Below are positions 51,734 to 58,983 of a stretch of 64,000 bases of DNA, piece after piece; position 1 is the first letter of the stretch, and the number at the start of each line of letters is the position of its first letter. The notes beneath the pieces were generated by a model. It had not been told where the DNA came from. It saw nothing but the letters and a program-made list of their open reading frames with translations, and ran no database searches. The translations under genes and the position numbers were made by a program. This DNA is from Pseudomonas capsici (GTDB lineage Bacteria > Pseudomonadota > Gammaproteobacteria > Pseudomonadales > Pseudomonadaceae): contig NZ_JAFGZD010000003.1 of the NCBI RefSeq assembly GCF_017165765.1, positions 349,516 to 413,515 on the forward strand, in the 5' to 3' direction.

Positions 51734-51984
51734 AGAGCGCGTCCCTGGCTGAGTTGATCTACAGACCTCAGTAACAGGAATGCATTCCGTAGCGGGCCTG
51801 AACATTTTCTTTTGGTTGCTGGCAGTAATCGGCCAAAAGATGAGCGAATGCGCCATATATCAAATTCGATATAGGCCAACGCTGCATAGCCTGAGCTTGT
51901 CAGCCGAAGACCTGCCAGGCTTCGTGGTTGCCTTGACCAGCACTGTAGCTGTAACTTCGATCCTCACTTAGCGAGGGTATCTGA

Positions 51985-52548
51985 TTGAACGACTCTGAAC
52001 ATCTGAAAGCACTGTGCGCCCGTTTCAACTCGGGAGAGCATCTGAGCTTTACGTTTTTCTGGGGACACCAGCGTAACAAAGCTGCCGTCACGGCTTCGTG
52101 CTTCAGCCAATGGTTCGAGGCCGGGTTTAATGTCGAGGGTCAACATTACCCGACGGCCGAACACTTCATGATGGCCGAGAAAGCGGCCTTGTTCGACGAT
52201 CACGAAATTCGTGCGCAGGTTTTCCACGCTCCAACTCCCGATGCTGCCAAAGCACTTGGCCGCAAGGTGCGCGGATTTAATGACAAGGTTTGGCTGCAAC
52301 ACCGATACGATATCGTCGTTAGAGCGAACCAGGCCAAGTTCTCTCAGAATCCGCAGTTAAACGAATATCTTCTACAAACCGGTTCGCGCATTATTGTCGA
52401 AGCCAGCCCGGTTGATAGCATCTGGGGTATAGGGCTCGCCCAGGACAACGGGGATGCGAACAATCCAAATCTGTGGAAAGGCTTGAATCTACTGGGATTT
52501 GCGCTGATGCAGGTGCGGGACGGTGCCAGTATGCCAGCCCCAGGGTAG
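51985..52548 (+). CDS. NADAR (YbiA-like) family protein
   Basis: The 187-residue protein starts at a TTG with GAGGG eight bases upstream. LSFTFFWGHQRNKAAVTASC, FSQWFEAGFNVEGQHYPTAE with HFMMAEKAALFDD, GRKVRGFNDKVWLQHRYDIV and SPVDSIWGIGLAQDNGDANN with LWKGLNLLGFALMQVRD match NADAR domain proteins. In the family these act as N-glycosidases on riboflavin intermediates or ADP-ribose derivatives, and some take part in phage-defence or toxin contexts. It is alone here. Confidence 0.9.
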   Translation: MNDSEHLKALCARFNSGEHLSFTFFWGHQRNKAAVTASCFSQWFEAGFNVEGQHYPTAEHFMMAEKAALFDDHEIRAQVFHAPTPDAAKALGRKVRGFNDKVWLQHRYDIVVRANQAKFSQNPQLNEYLLQTGSRIIVEASPVDSIWGIGLAQDNGDANNPNLWKGLNLLGFALMQVRDGASMPAPG

Positions 52549-52614
52549 TGACCTGACTCACGAAAAATGCACAAGCCTTGGCCAACGCCAGGGCTTCTTG
52601 CGTGCGGCTGCTTT

Positions 52615-52680
52615 TGCTCATCCGTAGAACAGCCTTCCGATGGCACGGCTCGCCGCGTCCTTGAGCTTGACGACCTCAGT
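52615..52680 (-). pseudogene. Short coding remnant, C-terminus of unknown protein
   Basis: Minus-strand codons VVKLKDAASRAIGRLFYG end in TGA at 52618-52620. The last part is shared at DNA level with 54859-54886 (TGCTCA, GTAGAACAGC, TTCCGA conserved on the plus strand), where the frame reads PTVGKLFYW before a stop. Two relics of the same small protein C-terminus are the simplest reading. Confidence 0.3.
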
Positions 52681-52707
52681 CGCTCATAGAAATTTTCCGA
52701 TTGGTGC

Positions 52708-52736
52708 TTGACCGGGGAGAACGATCGTTCTACATT
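52708..52736 (+). promoter_or_regulatory. TetR promoter with embedded operator
   Basis: TTGACC (52708-52713), a 17-base spacer and TACATT (52731-52736) make a sound sigma70 promoter. The perfect palindrome AGAACGATCGTTCT (52718-52731) fills the spacer, so the TetR protein coded just downstream can block its own promoter. Confidence 0.7.
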
Positions 52737-52754
52737 GAGTCCATGGAGACGCAA

Positions 52755-53300
52755 ATGACAGATACTCGAGAAAAGATTATTACGACCGCCGAGCAACTTA
52801 TTTATCAGAACGGCATTCATGCGACAGGCATGGACCTTTTGGTGAAAACCTCGGGCGTAGCTCGTAAAAGCATTTATCGCTATTTCGCGACCAAAGATGA
52901 AGTGGCGGCAGCAGCGTTGAACGCACGAGATATTCGCTGGATGCAGTGGTTCAGAACGGAGTGTGATAAAGCGGATACTCCGCAAGACCGTATCCTCAAT
53001 ATCTTTGCGGTGCTTAAGGGATGGTTCGAGTCAGACGGATTTCGAGGTTGTGCGTTCATTAACACAGCCGGAGAGGTTGGAGATCCCGATGACCCTATTC
53101 GTCATATCGCCAGGCTGCATAAGCAGAAGTTACTGGATTACACGCTCGAACTGACCGAGCAGTTGAATGCGGAGCAACCATCTGTTCTGGCGAGACAATT
53201 GCTGATACTGATCGAAGGTGCCATTACGATGGCACGCGTGATGGGCGATTACAGTGCCGTCGACGACGCAAGGGAAGTTGCACGGTTATTGATTAAATAG
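52755..53300 (+). CDS. TetR-family regulator
   Basis: From ATG 52755 (GGAGA at seven bases; ATG 52743 is possible) the protein has 181 residues. The helix-turn-helix is NGIHATGMDLLVKTSGVARK with SIYRYFATKDEVAAAAL, and GWFESDGFRGCAFINTAGEV is typical of a TetR group that senses electrophiles or drugs. Autoregulation is likely from the palindrome in its promoter. The target may be the DUF1348 gene 280 bases downstream. Confidence 0.92.
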   Translation: MTDTREKIITTAEQLIYQNGIHATGMDLLVKTSGVARKSIYRYFATKDEVAAAALNARDIRWMQWFRTECDKADTPQDRILNIFAVLKGWFESDGFRGCAFINTAGEVGDPDDPIRHIARLHKQKLLDYTLELTEQLNAEQPSVLARQLLILIEGAITMARVMGDYSAVDDAREVARLLIK

Positions 53301-53580
53301 GCATCGTTTGAAAAGTTGACTTTCTGGCACGTCGCAAGACGTGCGATTTAAAAGATGACGTTAACGCTTATTGTTCCGCGTGGCTGCCCTGCACCCGTTC
53401 GAACAGGCTGGATCATCTCAGATCTTTTATATAAATGGCGATTATCGTGATGCGTTGATTTTGCGACGATAATCGTTGAAAGAAAGTTGTACTGCTCTTG
53501 TTTGAAGAGGCCTATTTACAGGCGCTTTAGTTCCAAAAAGTTAAATAAACGATACATCCAATTATCCTGGAGGCACTACC

Positions 53581-54057
53581 ATGTCCAATGCACAAACTCG
53601 CCCGCCACTTCCTCCGTTCACTCGTGAAACGGCAATCGAGAAAGTCCGACTCGCTGAAGATGGCTGGAACAGCCGCGATCCCGAAAAGGTCTCACTTGCC
53701 TATACGCTGGATACCAAATGGCGTAACCGCGCCGAATTTGCTACCAACCGCGAAGAAGCCAAAGGTTTTCTCTCTCGCAAATGGAAAAAAGAGCTTGATT
53801 ACCGCCTGATCAAAGAGCTTTGGGCCTTCACCGACAATCGCATTGCCGTACGTTACGCCTACGAGTGGCATGATGATTCAGGTAACTGGTTCCGCTCTTA
53901 CGGCAACGAAAACTGGGAATTCGAAGCGGATGGCCTGATGCACCGTCGATTCGCCTGCGTAAACGACATGCCCATCAAAGAGAGCGAGCGCAAGTTCCAC
54001 TGGCCTCTGGGACGCCGCCCGGATGACCACCCAAGTCTGTCGGACCTCGGTCTGTAA
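53581..54057 (+). CDS. DUF1348 (SnoaL/NTF2-like) protein
   Basis: The 158-residue protein has [40 protein letters not shown] and [20 protein letters not shown], then [20 protein letters not shown] and [15 protein letters not shown], the complete pattern of DUF1348, an NTF2-like fold family often controlled by an adjacent TetR regulator. It has a good ribosome site (CTGGAGG). It is followed by an 11-pair hairpin. The reaction is unknown. Confidence 0.9.
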   Translation: MSNAQTRPPLPPFTRETAIEKVRLAEDGWNSRDPEKVSLAYTLDTKWRNRAEFATNREEAKGFLSRKWKKELDYRLIKELWAFTDNRIAVRYAYEWHDDSGNWFRSYGNENWEFEADGLMHRRFACVNDMPIKESERKFHWPLGRRPDDHPSLSDLGL

Positions 54058-54067
54058 TACCTCCCCA

Positions 54068-54102
54068 GACCTGATCCTTTCGTTGAAGGGGATCAGGTCT
54101 TT
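54068..54102 (+). terminator. Hairpin terminator after DUF1348 gene
   Basis: AGACCTGATCC and GGATCAGGTCT form a perfect 11-pair stem, followed by TTGGG only, so the T tract is weak. It begins 11 bases after the stop. Confidence 0.6.
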
Positions 54103-54937
54103 GGGTGACCAGCGCTATAAATGATTTCCTGAACAAAGCCCTCAAGTCCGTAACGCATACACTCTCCCCAACGTGTGATTCTCTCCCCTCAGGCGAGATA
54201 CCTCGACCTGCTCACGTGCAAGACTTTCAAGGTCATTACCGAAATCACCTTCAGATAAGCGTCCTGAACAGAACGCCTCCATGTTGGTGACTGCCAGGCT
54301 TTGGGCATGGCATCGGGCCGTACCTCATGAAACGCAATATCCTGTCATTGCCCGATCTCATCCGGCTCTTCTGCATGCCAACGATCCTCATCGTTATTTT
54401 CGCGAGAAGGTCGCAGGTCTCAATCCATGCGTCTGTTTTCGGAAACCTCGCACATTACTTGCTCTACAGATCAGCACTGGCGAGGTAGGCGAGAGGTGGG
54501 TAATTTCCAGGCTCCGTTCTGAGAAAGGATTACATGCATTTTTGGTCATCAATGTTTCCGCGATCTCGGCAGCTTTGGTCTGCTGCGGTTATTGCTGATT
54601 CATGAGGGGAGGTCGCTGATCAAGGCACCTGAGCATCCGCCCGGGTGTCGTCAGCCAAGGATGAGGATTCAAGGTGAGAGTCGGGCTGCTGACTTTGCGT
54701 TCTGAGCCGATGTGAGAGTGACAGAAGTGCCGCGATGCCCCCCGTCTCTGGCACCGAGCAATCGAGCGCCAGATTATGGGCGCTGGGGTGGATGAATGGC
54801 TGCTGTGCAGTGGCCCTTGTTGGGGGAACGGATGAAGTCGGATTCCCGGTAGAGTTAATGCTCACCAGTAGAACAGCTTTCCGACGGTTGGGAGGTTGTC
54901 GGAAAGCCGCTCATTGGCAGCAAGGCGCCATTCGGCG
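54103..54937. other. Region without supported gene
   Basis: Frames of 60-107 codons exist on both strands (for example 54281-54598 plus and 54620-54865 minus) but none has a family pattern, a good ribosome site or a signal sequence. Bases 54859-54886 match part of 52615-52642, pointing to degraded coding sequence. The stretch looks like decayed DNA. Confidence 0.5.
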
Positions 54938-55177
54938 TCAGCGCACTTCAACTCCGTTCAACGAACGATCAACCACGGTCTTGGCCAGTTCCACCAGATG
55001 CACAACGGAAAGTGCCAGATGTCGTTGCGTGCCACTCAAATGGTCGCTGCTTTCATAGGCAGTGGCGGCAGCGCAACTGAGCAGTTCCGAGGCATAGCAC
55101 AGGGATTGTTCAAGCGTGGTGTTCGGGCTGGAAAGGGAAGGGTGGTCAAGGGGTAAAGCGGGTTCGGCATTGAGCAT
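54938..55177 (-). CDS. DUF3077/DUF6124-family small protein
   Basis: From ATG 55177 (AGGA about nine bases upstream) the protein has 79 residues: an acidic/proline N-terminus, then SLCYASELLSCAAATAYESS and HLALSVVHLVELAKTVVDRS, the helical pattern of the DUF3077/DUF6124 family that is widespread in Pseudomonas and nearly restricted to it. The remnant at 874-1020 belongs to the same family. The gene has a long leader that encodes an Ash-like micro-ORF. Function unknown. Confidence 0.75.
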   Translation of the reverse strand: MLNAEPALPLDHPSLSSPNTTLEQSLCYASELLSCAAATAYESSDHLSGTQRHLALSVVHLVELAKTVVDRSLNGVEVR

Positions 55178-55221
55178 GTTGGAGATTCCTAACGCTATGG
55201 GAATGCTGTCTCCTGTCGCGA

Positions 55222-55350
55222 CTAAACGAAGGTGGCAGCCGTGCACAGGTTAGTCGACCGGGCGTTAGGATCCGGCGCACCCGAAGGTGCCCTGGGCACG
55301 GCCACCATAAAGTGCAGACGAAAAAAATCATCTGACTCTGGTGACGCCAT
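55222..55350 (-). CDS. Ash-like micro-ORF in the leader of the DUF3077 gene
   Basis: A 42-residue reading frame from ATG 55350 to TAG 55222: MASPESDDFFRLHFMVAVPR then APSGAPDPNARSTNLC. The stretch HFMVAVPRAPSGAP resembles the short Ash-type motif (MVA, G, P-rich turn, Gly-x-Pro) known from phage P4-like elements and from short Pseudomonas frames. It ends 44 bases before the DUF3077 start and so may be a translated leader that controls it. Its own DNA folds strongly (see 55272-55309), so either the peptide or the RNA may be the selected part. Confidence 0.45.
   Translation of the reverse strand: MASPESDDFFRLHFMVAVPRAPSGAPDPNARSTNLCTAATFV
55272..55309 (-). promoter_or_regulatory. Structured RNA segment in the leader
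   Basis: Minus strand: GGTGGCCGTGCCCAGGGCAC followed by CTTCGGGTGCGCCGGA. GCACC-TTCG-GGTGC is a hairpin with the extra-stable TTCG loop, and GTGCCCAGGGCAC is an alternative hairpin sharing GGCAC, so two folds exclude one another. That arrangement is suited to a switch or attenuator. Confidence 0.45.
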
Positions 55351-55794
55351 GCGCCTAACACAATTGGGCGACTAAACCCGATCACTGCTATGCAGCGACC
55401 GGCGCACATTAGTAGCCTGAATGCGGGGGCGCAAGGGGGTAGGATTTTCTAGGAAATTTCGTTCGAGAGAAAGGGAAAAGTCGTGCGGGTTTGTGGTGGG
55501 TGAGTCCGGATCGGCAGCCTTTTTTCGTGGAACATGTAGTGTCTCTTCAGGACGAGTAATAGCTCACTTGTACTATTGATACAGCTGGCTCTGCGTAATC
55601 AAATGGGCTTGAGGAGCATGCTCCGCTGAATCAACGTTGTTTCAGTAGTAATCACTCCTCCGCTGTCTTTATTCAGATGCAGTTCGATAAAGCAAAAAGT
55701 GGCAGCTCTGCCACAGGAGTTGCGGCTGGTTTTGACAAGCGCCGCTCCTTCACCTGCTAGACCGCACAGCAACCGAGTGATAGAGGAAGTTTCC
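55351..55794. other. Leader start and promoter region, with a conserved block
   Basis: GCAAGGGGGTAGGATTTTCT then AGGAAATTTCG (55432-55463) recurs as GCAAGGGTGGAAGGATTTTC then CAGGAAAGTTC at 1029-1059, next to the other DUF3077 sequence. It is upstream of the leader on the minus strand and may hold the promoter. The rest to 55794 contains the promoter of the small secreted protein. No other gene is supported. Confidence 0.5.
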
Positions 55795-55977
55795 ATGAAA
55801 AACAGACTGAAGAAAGCACGTTTGACAATTGGAGCGGCGCTCGCCCTTTCCGTAGGGCTCGCGTTCAGCGGCACCGCAAGTGCCTTTACTTTCGAGCACG
55901 GCTGGAGTTGCCAGAACAAGTGGTACCAAATGGGGCTCATCGAGTTGATTGCTTGTGGAGGTGGCGGTGATGGTTGA
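55795..55977 (+). CDS. Small secreted peptide of unknown function
   Basis: From ATG 55795 (AGAGGAAG ribosome site) the frame has 60 codons: MKNRLKKARLTIGAALALSV and GLAFSGTASAF form a Sec signal with cleavage after ASA, leaving about 30 residues (FTFEHGWSCQNKWYQMGLIE and a Gly-rich end with a second Cys). The mature peptide could form one disulphide. No family is recognised. Small exported Cys peptides may be toxins, inhibitors or signals; nothing here decides. Confidence 0.65.
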   Translation: MKNRLKKARLTIGAALALSVGLAFSGTASAFTFEHGWSCQNKWYQMGLIELIACGGGGDG

Positions 55978-56112
55978 TCTGCCAGGGGATTTTTGTACTT
56001 GTTGAAATGTATGAAAAGCCTTGGCCAAACAATAAGCGGGGCGTTGTGATACATGCAACGCCCTCGCGGAACGAATGCGCCGCGCCCATAAAACGCTACG
56101 TCCGCCAAGCGA

Positions 56113-56709
56113 TCACATTCCGTTAGCAAAATCCGTATTGTCCATGGCAATCAGCCCGCGCAGAGGCTGCATTGCTTGCGCATAGTGACCGAGTATTTGC
56201 AGGGTCCAGTCGGCACGCTGACGGATACGTAAATCGTCGGCGGTCTGTGCTTCGCCGGCATTCATCACACCTTCCACTTGCCGCACGATAAGGTGCTCGG
56301 GCAGGTAGCACACGCGGTTGTTTTTGTAGCTGGAGGCGCGCAGCTCGCTAAGCGGGTACGCGCCGCCTTGGCCAGATGAAATGCTCACCAGCAGTGCTGG
56401 CTTATGGCCGACTTCTTTGTAGCTGGCATACATAAACAGATTTTTAATTGCCGGTGCCGCCATGCCGTGCCATTCAGGTGCAAGCACTACCACGGCGTCT
56501 GCTTCGCGCAGCACTTCAGCATGGTCGGCCCATATTCCTCTGAGGTCTTCACCCGGCCACAGCGGCAGGGGCGATCGTGCTAGATCGATGATGTGCGGGG
56601 CCGTGCAGATATCCAGCGCTTTCAAGCGCTGGCCAAGATAGAGAGCGACCTTGGCAGTTTGGCTATTCGTACGACTGGAGCCGGCTATCAGGACAACGTT
56701 CACGTTCAT
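56113..56709 (-). CDS. NADPH-dependent FMN reductase-like protein
   Basis: The 198-residue protein starts NVVLIAGSSRTNSQTAKVAL, an FMN-binding loop of the SsuE/azoreductase-like group, with VVVLAPEWHGMAAPAIKNLF as the second loop and LLVSISSGQGGAYPLSELRA as the third. It overlaps the fatty-acid hydroxylase gene by 4 bases and so is translated with it; it could supply electrons for that diiron enzyme. Confidence 0.88.
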   Translation of the reverse strand: MNVNVVLIAGSSRTNSQTAKVALYLGQRLKALDICTAPHIIDLARSPLPLWPGEDLRGIWADHAEVLREADAVVVLAPEWHGMAAPAIKNLFMYASYKEVGHKPALLVSISSGQGGAYPLSELRASSYKNNRVCYLPEHLIVRQVEGVMNAGEAQTADDLRIRQRADWTLQILGHYAQAMQPLRGLIAMDNTDFANGM

Positions 56710-57560
56710 TGGGCTAACTCGTTTTCAGGCTTTTGCTGGAGATCAGGTTTGTCGCTGCGCACGACTGGCCAGAACAATTCTTCCTGCCAATTCACCGGGT
56801 TCATATCTTCGATACCGAAGGCCTGCGGACGACGGCGGGTGATTTTGGCGGTGCCGAAAATGACGTCCCAGAAAAACAAAAGATTGCCGAAGTTGCCCTT
56901 GTAATGGGTGATGCCATCGATGGCGTTGAGGCCGTGATGGGCCGAGTGAGTCGAGGGTGTGGAGATAGTGCGTTCCAGCACCCACATCAGTGGGCGCAGC
57001 GCTTTGATCTGGTACAGCCTGGCATCCCAAGGCACGCTGCTGTGGGCACCGAAAATCACCAGCATCTTGACGATCAAATAGGGGTAGTAGATATGCGCCA
57101 GGCCCATATAGATCAGGATGCCAGCGAACCACAGACCCGGCATCAGCAGATAGTAGAAGCTGTTGTTGCGGTAAACGATGCGAATGCTCATGTACGGTGC
57201 CGAGTGATGCGCGCGGTGCAGGGCATAGAGGAATGGTACGCGGTGGGTAAGACGATGCCACCAGTATTGAGTCATATCATCGAATATCAGGAACAAGCCC
57301 AGTCCTGCCCACCATGGCAGGTTGATCAGACTGTCTTTCGCTTGCGGGGCGGCATGCTCGAGCAGGGTGTTGGTGATGAGCATCACTAGCGGAAAGGTGA
57401 AGCCTAGCAACAGGCTGGAACCGATGATTTCAATCATCACATCACGGCGGCCACCGGCCGGTTGGCGAAAGCACGCGCAAGCAAGCTCCAGCACAATAAA
57501 ACCGAAGAAAATGGCGGAGACTACGGCGATAGGGCTATTGGCGATCATTGTTATATCCAT
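56706..57560 (-). CDS. Sterol desaturase/fatty-acid hydroxylase family protein
   Basis: From ATG 57560 the protein has 284 residues, four membrane helices and the three histidine motifs of the family: WWHRLTHRVPF, YALHRAHHSAPYMS and STHSAHHGLNAIDG, which bind a diiron centre. Enzymes of this group hydroxylate or desaturate lipids in the inner membrane. It is divergent from an AraC regulator gene 49 bases away and overlaps the flavin reductase. Confidence 0.92.
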   Translation of the reverse strand: MDITMIANSPIAVVSAIFFGFIVLELACACFRQPAGGRRDVMIEIIGSSLLLGFTFPLVMLITNTLLEHAAPQAKDSLINLPWWAGLGLFLIFDDMTQYWWHRLTHRVPFLYALHRAHHSAPYMSIRIVYRNNSFYYLLMPGLWFAGILIYMGLAHIYYPYLIVKMLVIFGAHSSVPWDARLYQIKALRPLMWVLERTISTPSTHSAHHGLNAIDGITHYKGNFGNLLFFWDVIFGTAKITRRRPQAFGIEDMNPVNWQEELFWPVVRSDKPDLQQKPENELAQ

Positions 57561-57609
57561 GGCAATCTCTCGTTCGGGCCGATAGGCTAATGCCCGACTA
57601 TGAGAAACC

Positions 57610-58605
57610 ATGACTACAACTAACGATATGCGCGAACAGGACAGAAGCCTGGGAGAACTGGCCAATCCCCAGCCCGTTGCAAAACAACAGCTTGTCCAGC
57701 GCTTTCACCGTGGCCCCATGGGCAATGTGCTGCAACGCTACATCAACAGCCATTCACGCCAGGGGCAGGCCGATTACAGCGCATTGGCGTTGGAGCAACT
57801 CTGGGCAGAAGCCGCTCGACACGATCCGGCCATCGGCCTGCACCTCTTTGCTGCCTTTACTCCTCAGGACTGGCACGTAATCGCCCTGGTAGGCCAATAC
57901 TGCAACAACGTGCAAGATGCGATGGAGAACTGGGCGCGCTATGCCGGCCTGGCTTCGGATATGGACGTGGTGAGTATTCTCCAGGACGCCAATGGCATCG
58001 GCGTTGAGCTGAATATCGATGCTCCGATCAACCTGGTGCGTTATCTCACCGAACACTATTTCGTCATGGCTCTGACAGTGTGCAACCAGGGTTCAGGCCA
58101 TACCATCGTGCCTGCGCGCGTGCAGCTGGCCTACCCAAAACCTGATTATCACAGTGAGTACCGTGCATATTTTGGAGGCAATGTAAGCTTCGAATGCGCG
58201 CACACGCGGATGTACTTCGATAGTGCCAGTTTAAGCATACCGATGCGCAATCGGCATGCAGGCATGCTGGCCGTGCTGAAACAGGAACTGGATCGATGCG
58301 TTGCCCGGCAACAGCGTCTGGCTGGCTGGTCGGCGAAGGTAGCGCAGAGCATTCGCCACAACCTGGCAAACGGCCAGGTGCCCACTCTCGATAGTCAGGC
58401 TGAGCTACTGCACCAAAGTCCTCGTACCCTGCGACGGCGTTTGGAAGATGAAGGCGTCAGCTTTCGTCAATTGCTGGATCTGGTACGCGCTGATATCGAA
58501 CAGTATCTGGAGCTGCAAGGTGAAAGCCGGACTGATATTGCGAGCCAGCTTGGTTATAGCGATCTGACCGCATACCTCCATGCGCGTAAGCGATGGCAGT
58601 CGTAG
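57610..58605 (+). CDS. AraC-family regulator (OruR/ArgR-like N-terminus)
   Basis: The 331-residue protein has a long N-terminal ligand domain of the Arabinose_bd type (LWAEAARHDPAIGLHLFAAF, GLASDMDVVSILQDANGIGV) and a C-terminal helix-turn-helix (LHQSPRTLRRRLEDEGVSFR with DIASQLGYSDLTAYLHARKR). It is divergent from the lipid hydroxylase-flavin reductase pair with 49 bases between starts, so it most likely activates that pair in answer to a lipid-like ligand. Confidence 0.92.
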   Translation: MTTTNDMREQDRSLGELANPQPVAKQQLVQRFHRGPMGNVLQRYINSHSRQGQADYSALALEQLWAEAARHDPAIGLHLFAAFTPQDWHVIALVGQYCNNVQDAMENWARYAGLASDMDVVSILQDANGIGVELNIDAPINLVRYLTEHYFVMALTVCNQGSGHTIVPARVQLAYPKPDYHSEYRAYFGGNVSFECAHTRMYFDSASLSIPMRNRHAGMLAVLKQELDRCVARQQRLAGWSAKVAQSIRHNLANGQVPTLDSQAELLHQSPRTLRRRLEDEGVSFRQLLDLVRADIEQYLELQGESRTDIASQLGYSDLTAYLHARKRWQS

Positions 58606-58629
58606 CCAGTCGTGCCATAATCCCTGGAT

Positions 58630-58902
58630 CTAACCAACCTCCCCCAAAAGCCGATAAACCTCATCCCGCAATCCATAAAACCTCTGATTCAACTCCCCAT
58701 GCCACGACTTCCAGCACAAAGCACCATTCCTGTAACTCTGCCCCAGCACAAGATCATTGAAGGACCCCATACCGCCGTAGGCCGATCGAAGTCTGGTCAT
58801 TCCTGATGGATCGGCGTCGGCCAATCGTGCGCGGGCATCGCGCATCCATTGGCTCCAGTGTTCTTCTCCTGTAGTAATCGGCCCATGGGGGGCATCAGTC
58901 AT
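58630..58902 (-). CDS. Small protein, possibly DUF6966-like
   Basis: The 90-residue protein has HWSQWMRDARARLADADPSG, RLRSAYGGMGSFNDLVLGQS and LNQRFYGLRDEVYRLLGEVG. GGMGSFNDL recalls DUF6966-type immunity-like or hypothetical proteins; I am not sure of the assignment. It is convergent with the AraC gene and divergent from the GHKL-nuclease gene, with its start 81 bases from that gene's start. Confidence 0.6.
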   Translation of the reverse strand: MTDAPHGPITTGEEHWSQWMRDARARLADADPSGMTRLRSAYGGMGSFNDLVLGQSYRNGALCWKSWHGELNQRFYGLRDEVYRLLGEVG

Positions 58903-58983
58903 CTTAAAACGCGATCAAAAGGCAGTGACAGACTCTACTTAGTGATATTAAATTGATATTCATTGATTGGATCCAGGTGAGTC

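Noticed and set aside
52391..52621. 76-codon frame on the minus strand starting MSKSSRTQEALALAK
   Set aside because: Most of it lies opposite the NADAR gene, and no family pattern is seen.
54281..54598. 105-codon frame on the plus strand
   Set aside because: No ribosome site or recognisable domain; composition looks random and the region contains decayed sequence.
54620..54865. 81-codon GTG-start frame on the minus strand
   Set aside because: Starts in the relic motif shared with 52615-52642; low-complexity Ser/Thr/Pro product and no homologue recognised. It could be a degraded gene, so it is left within the gap entry.
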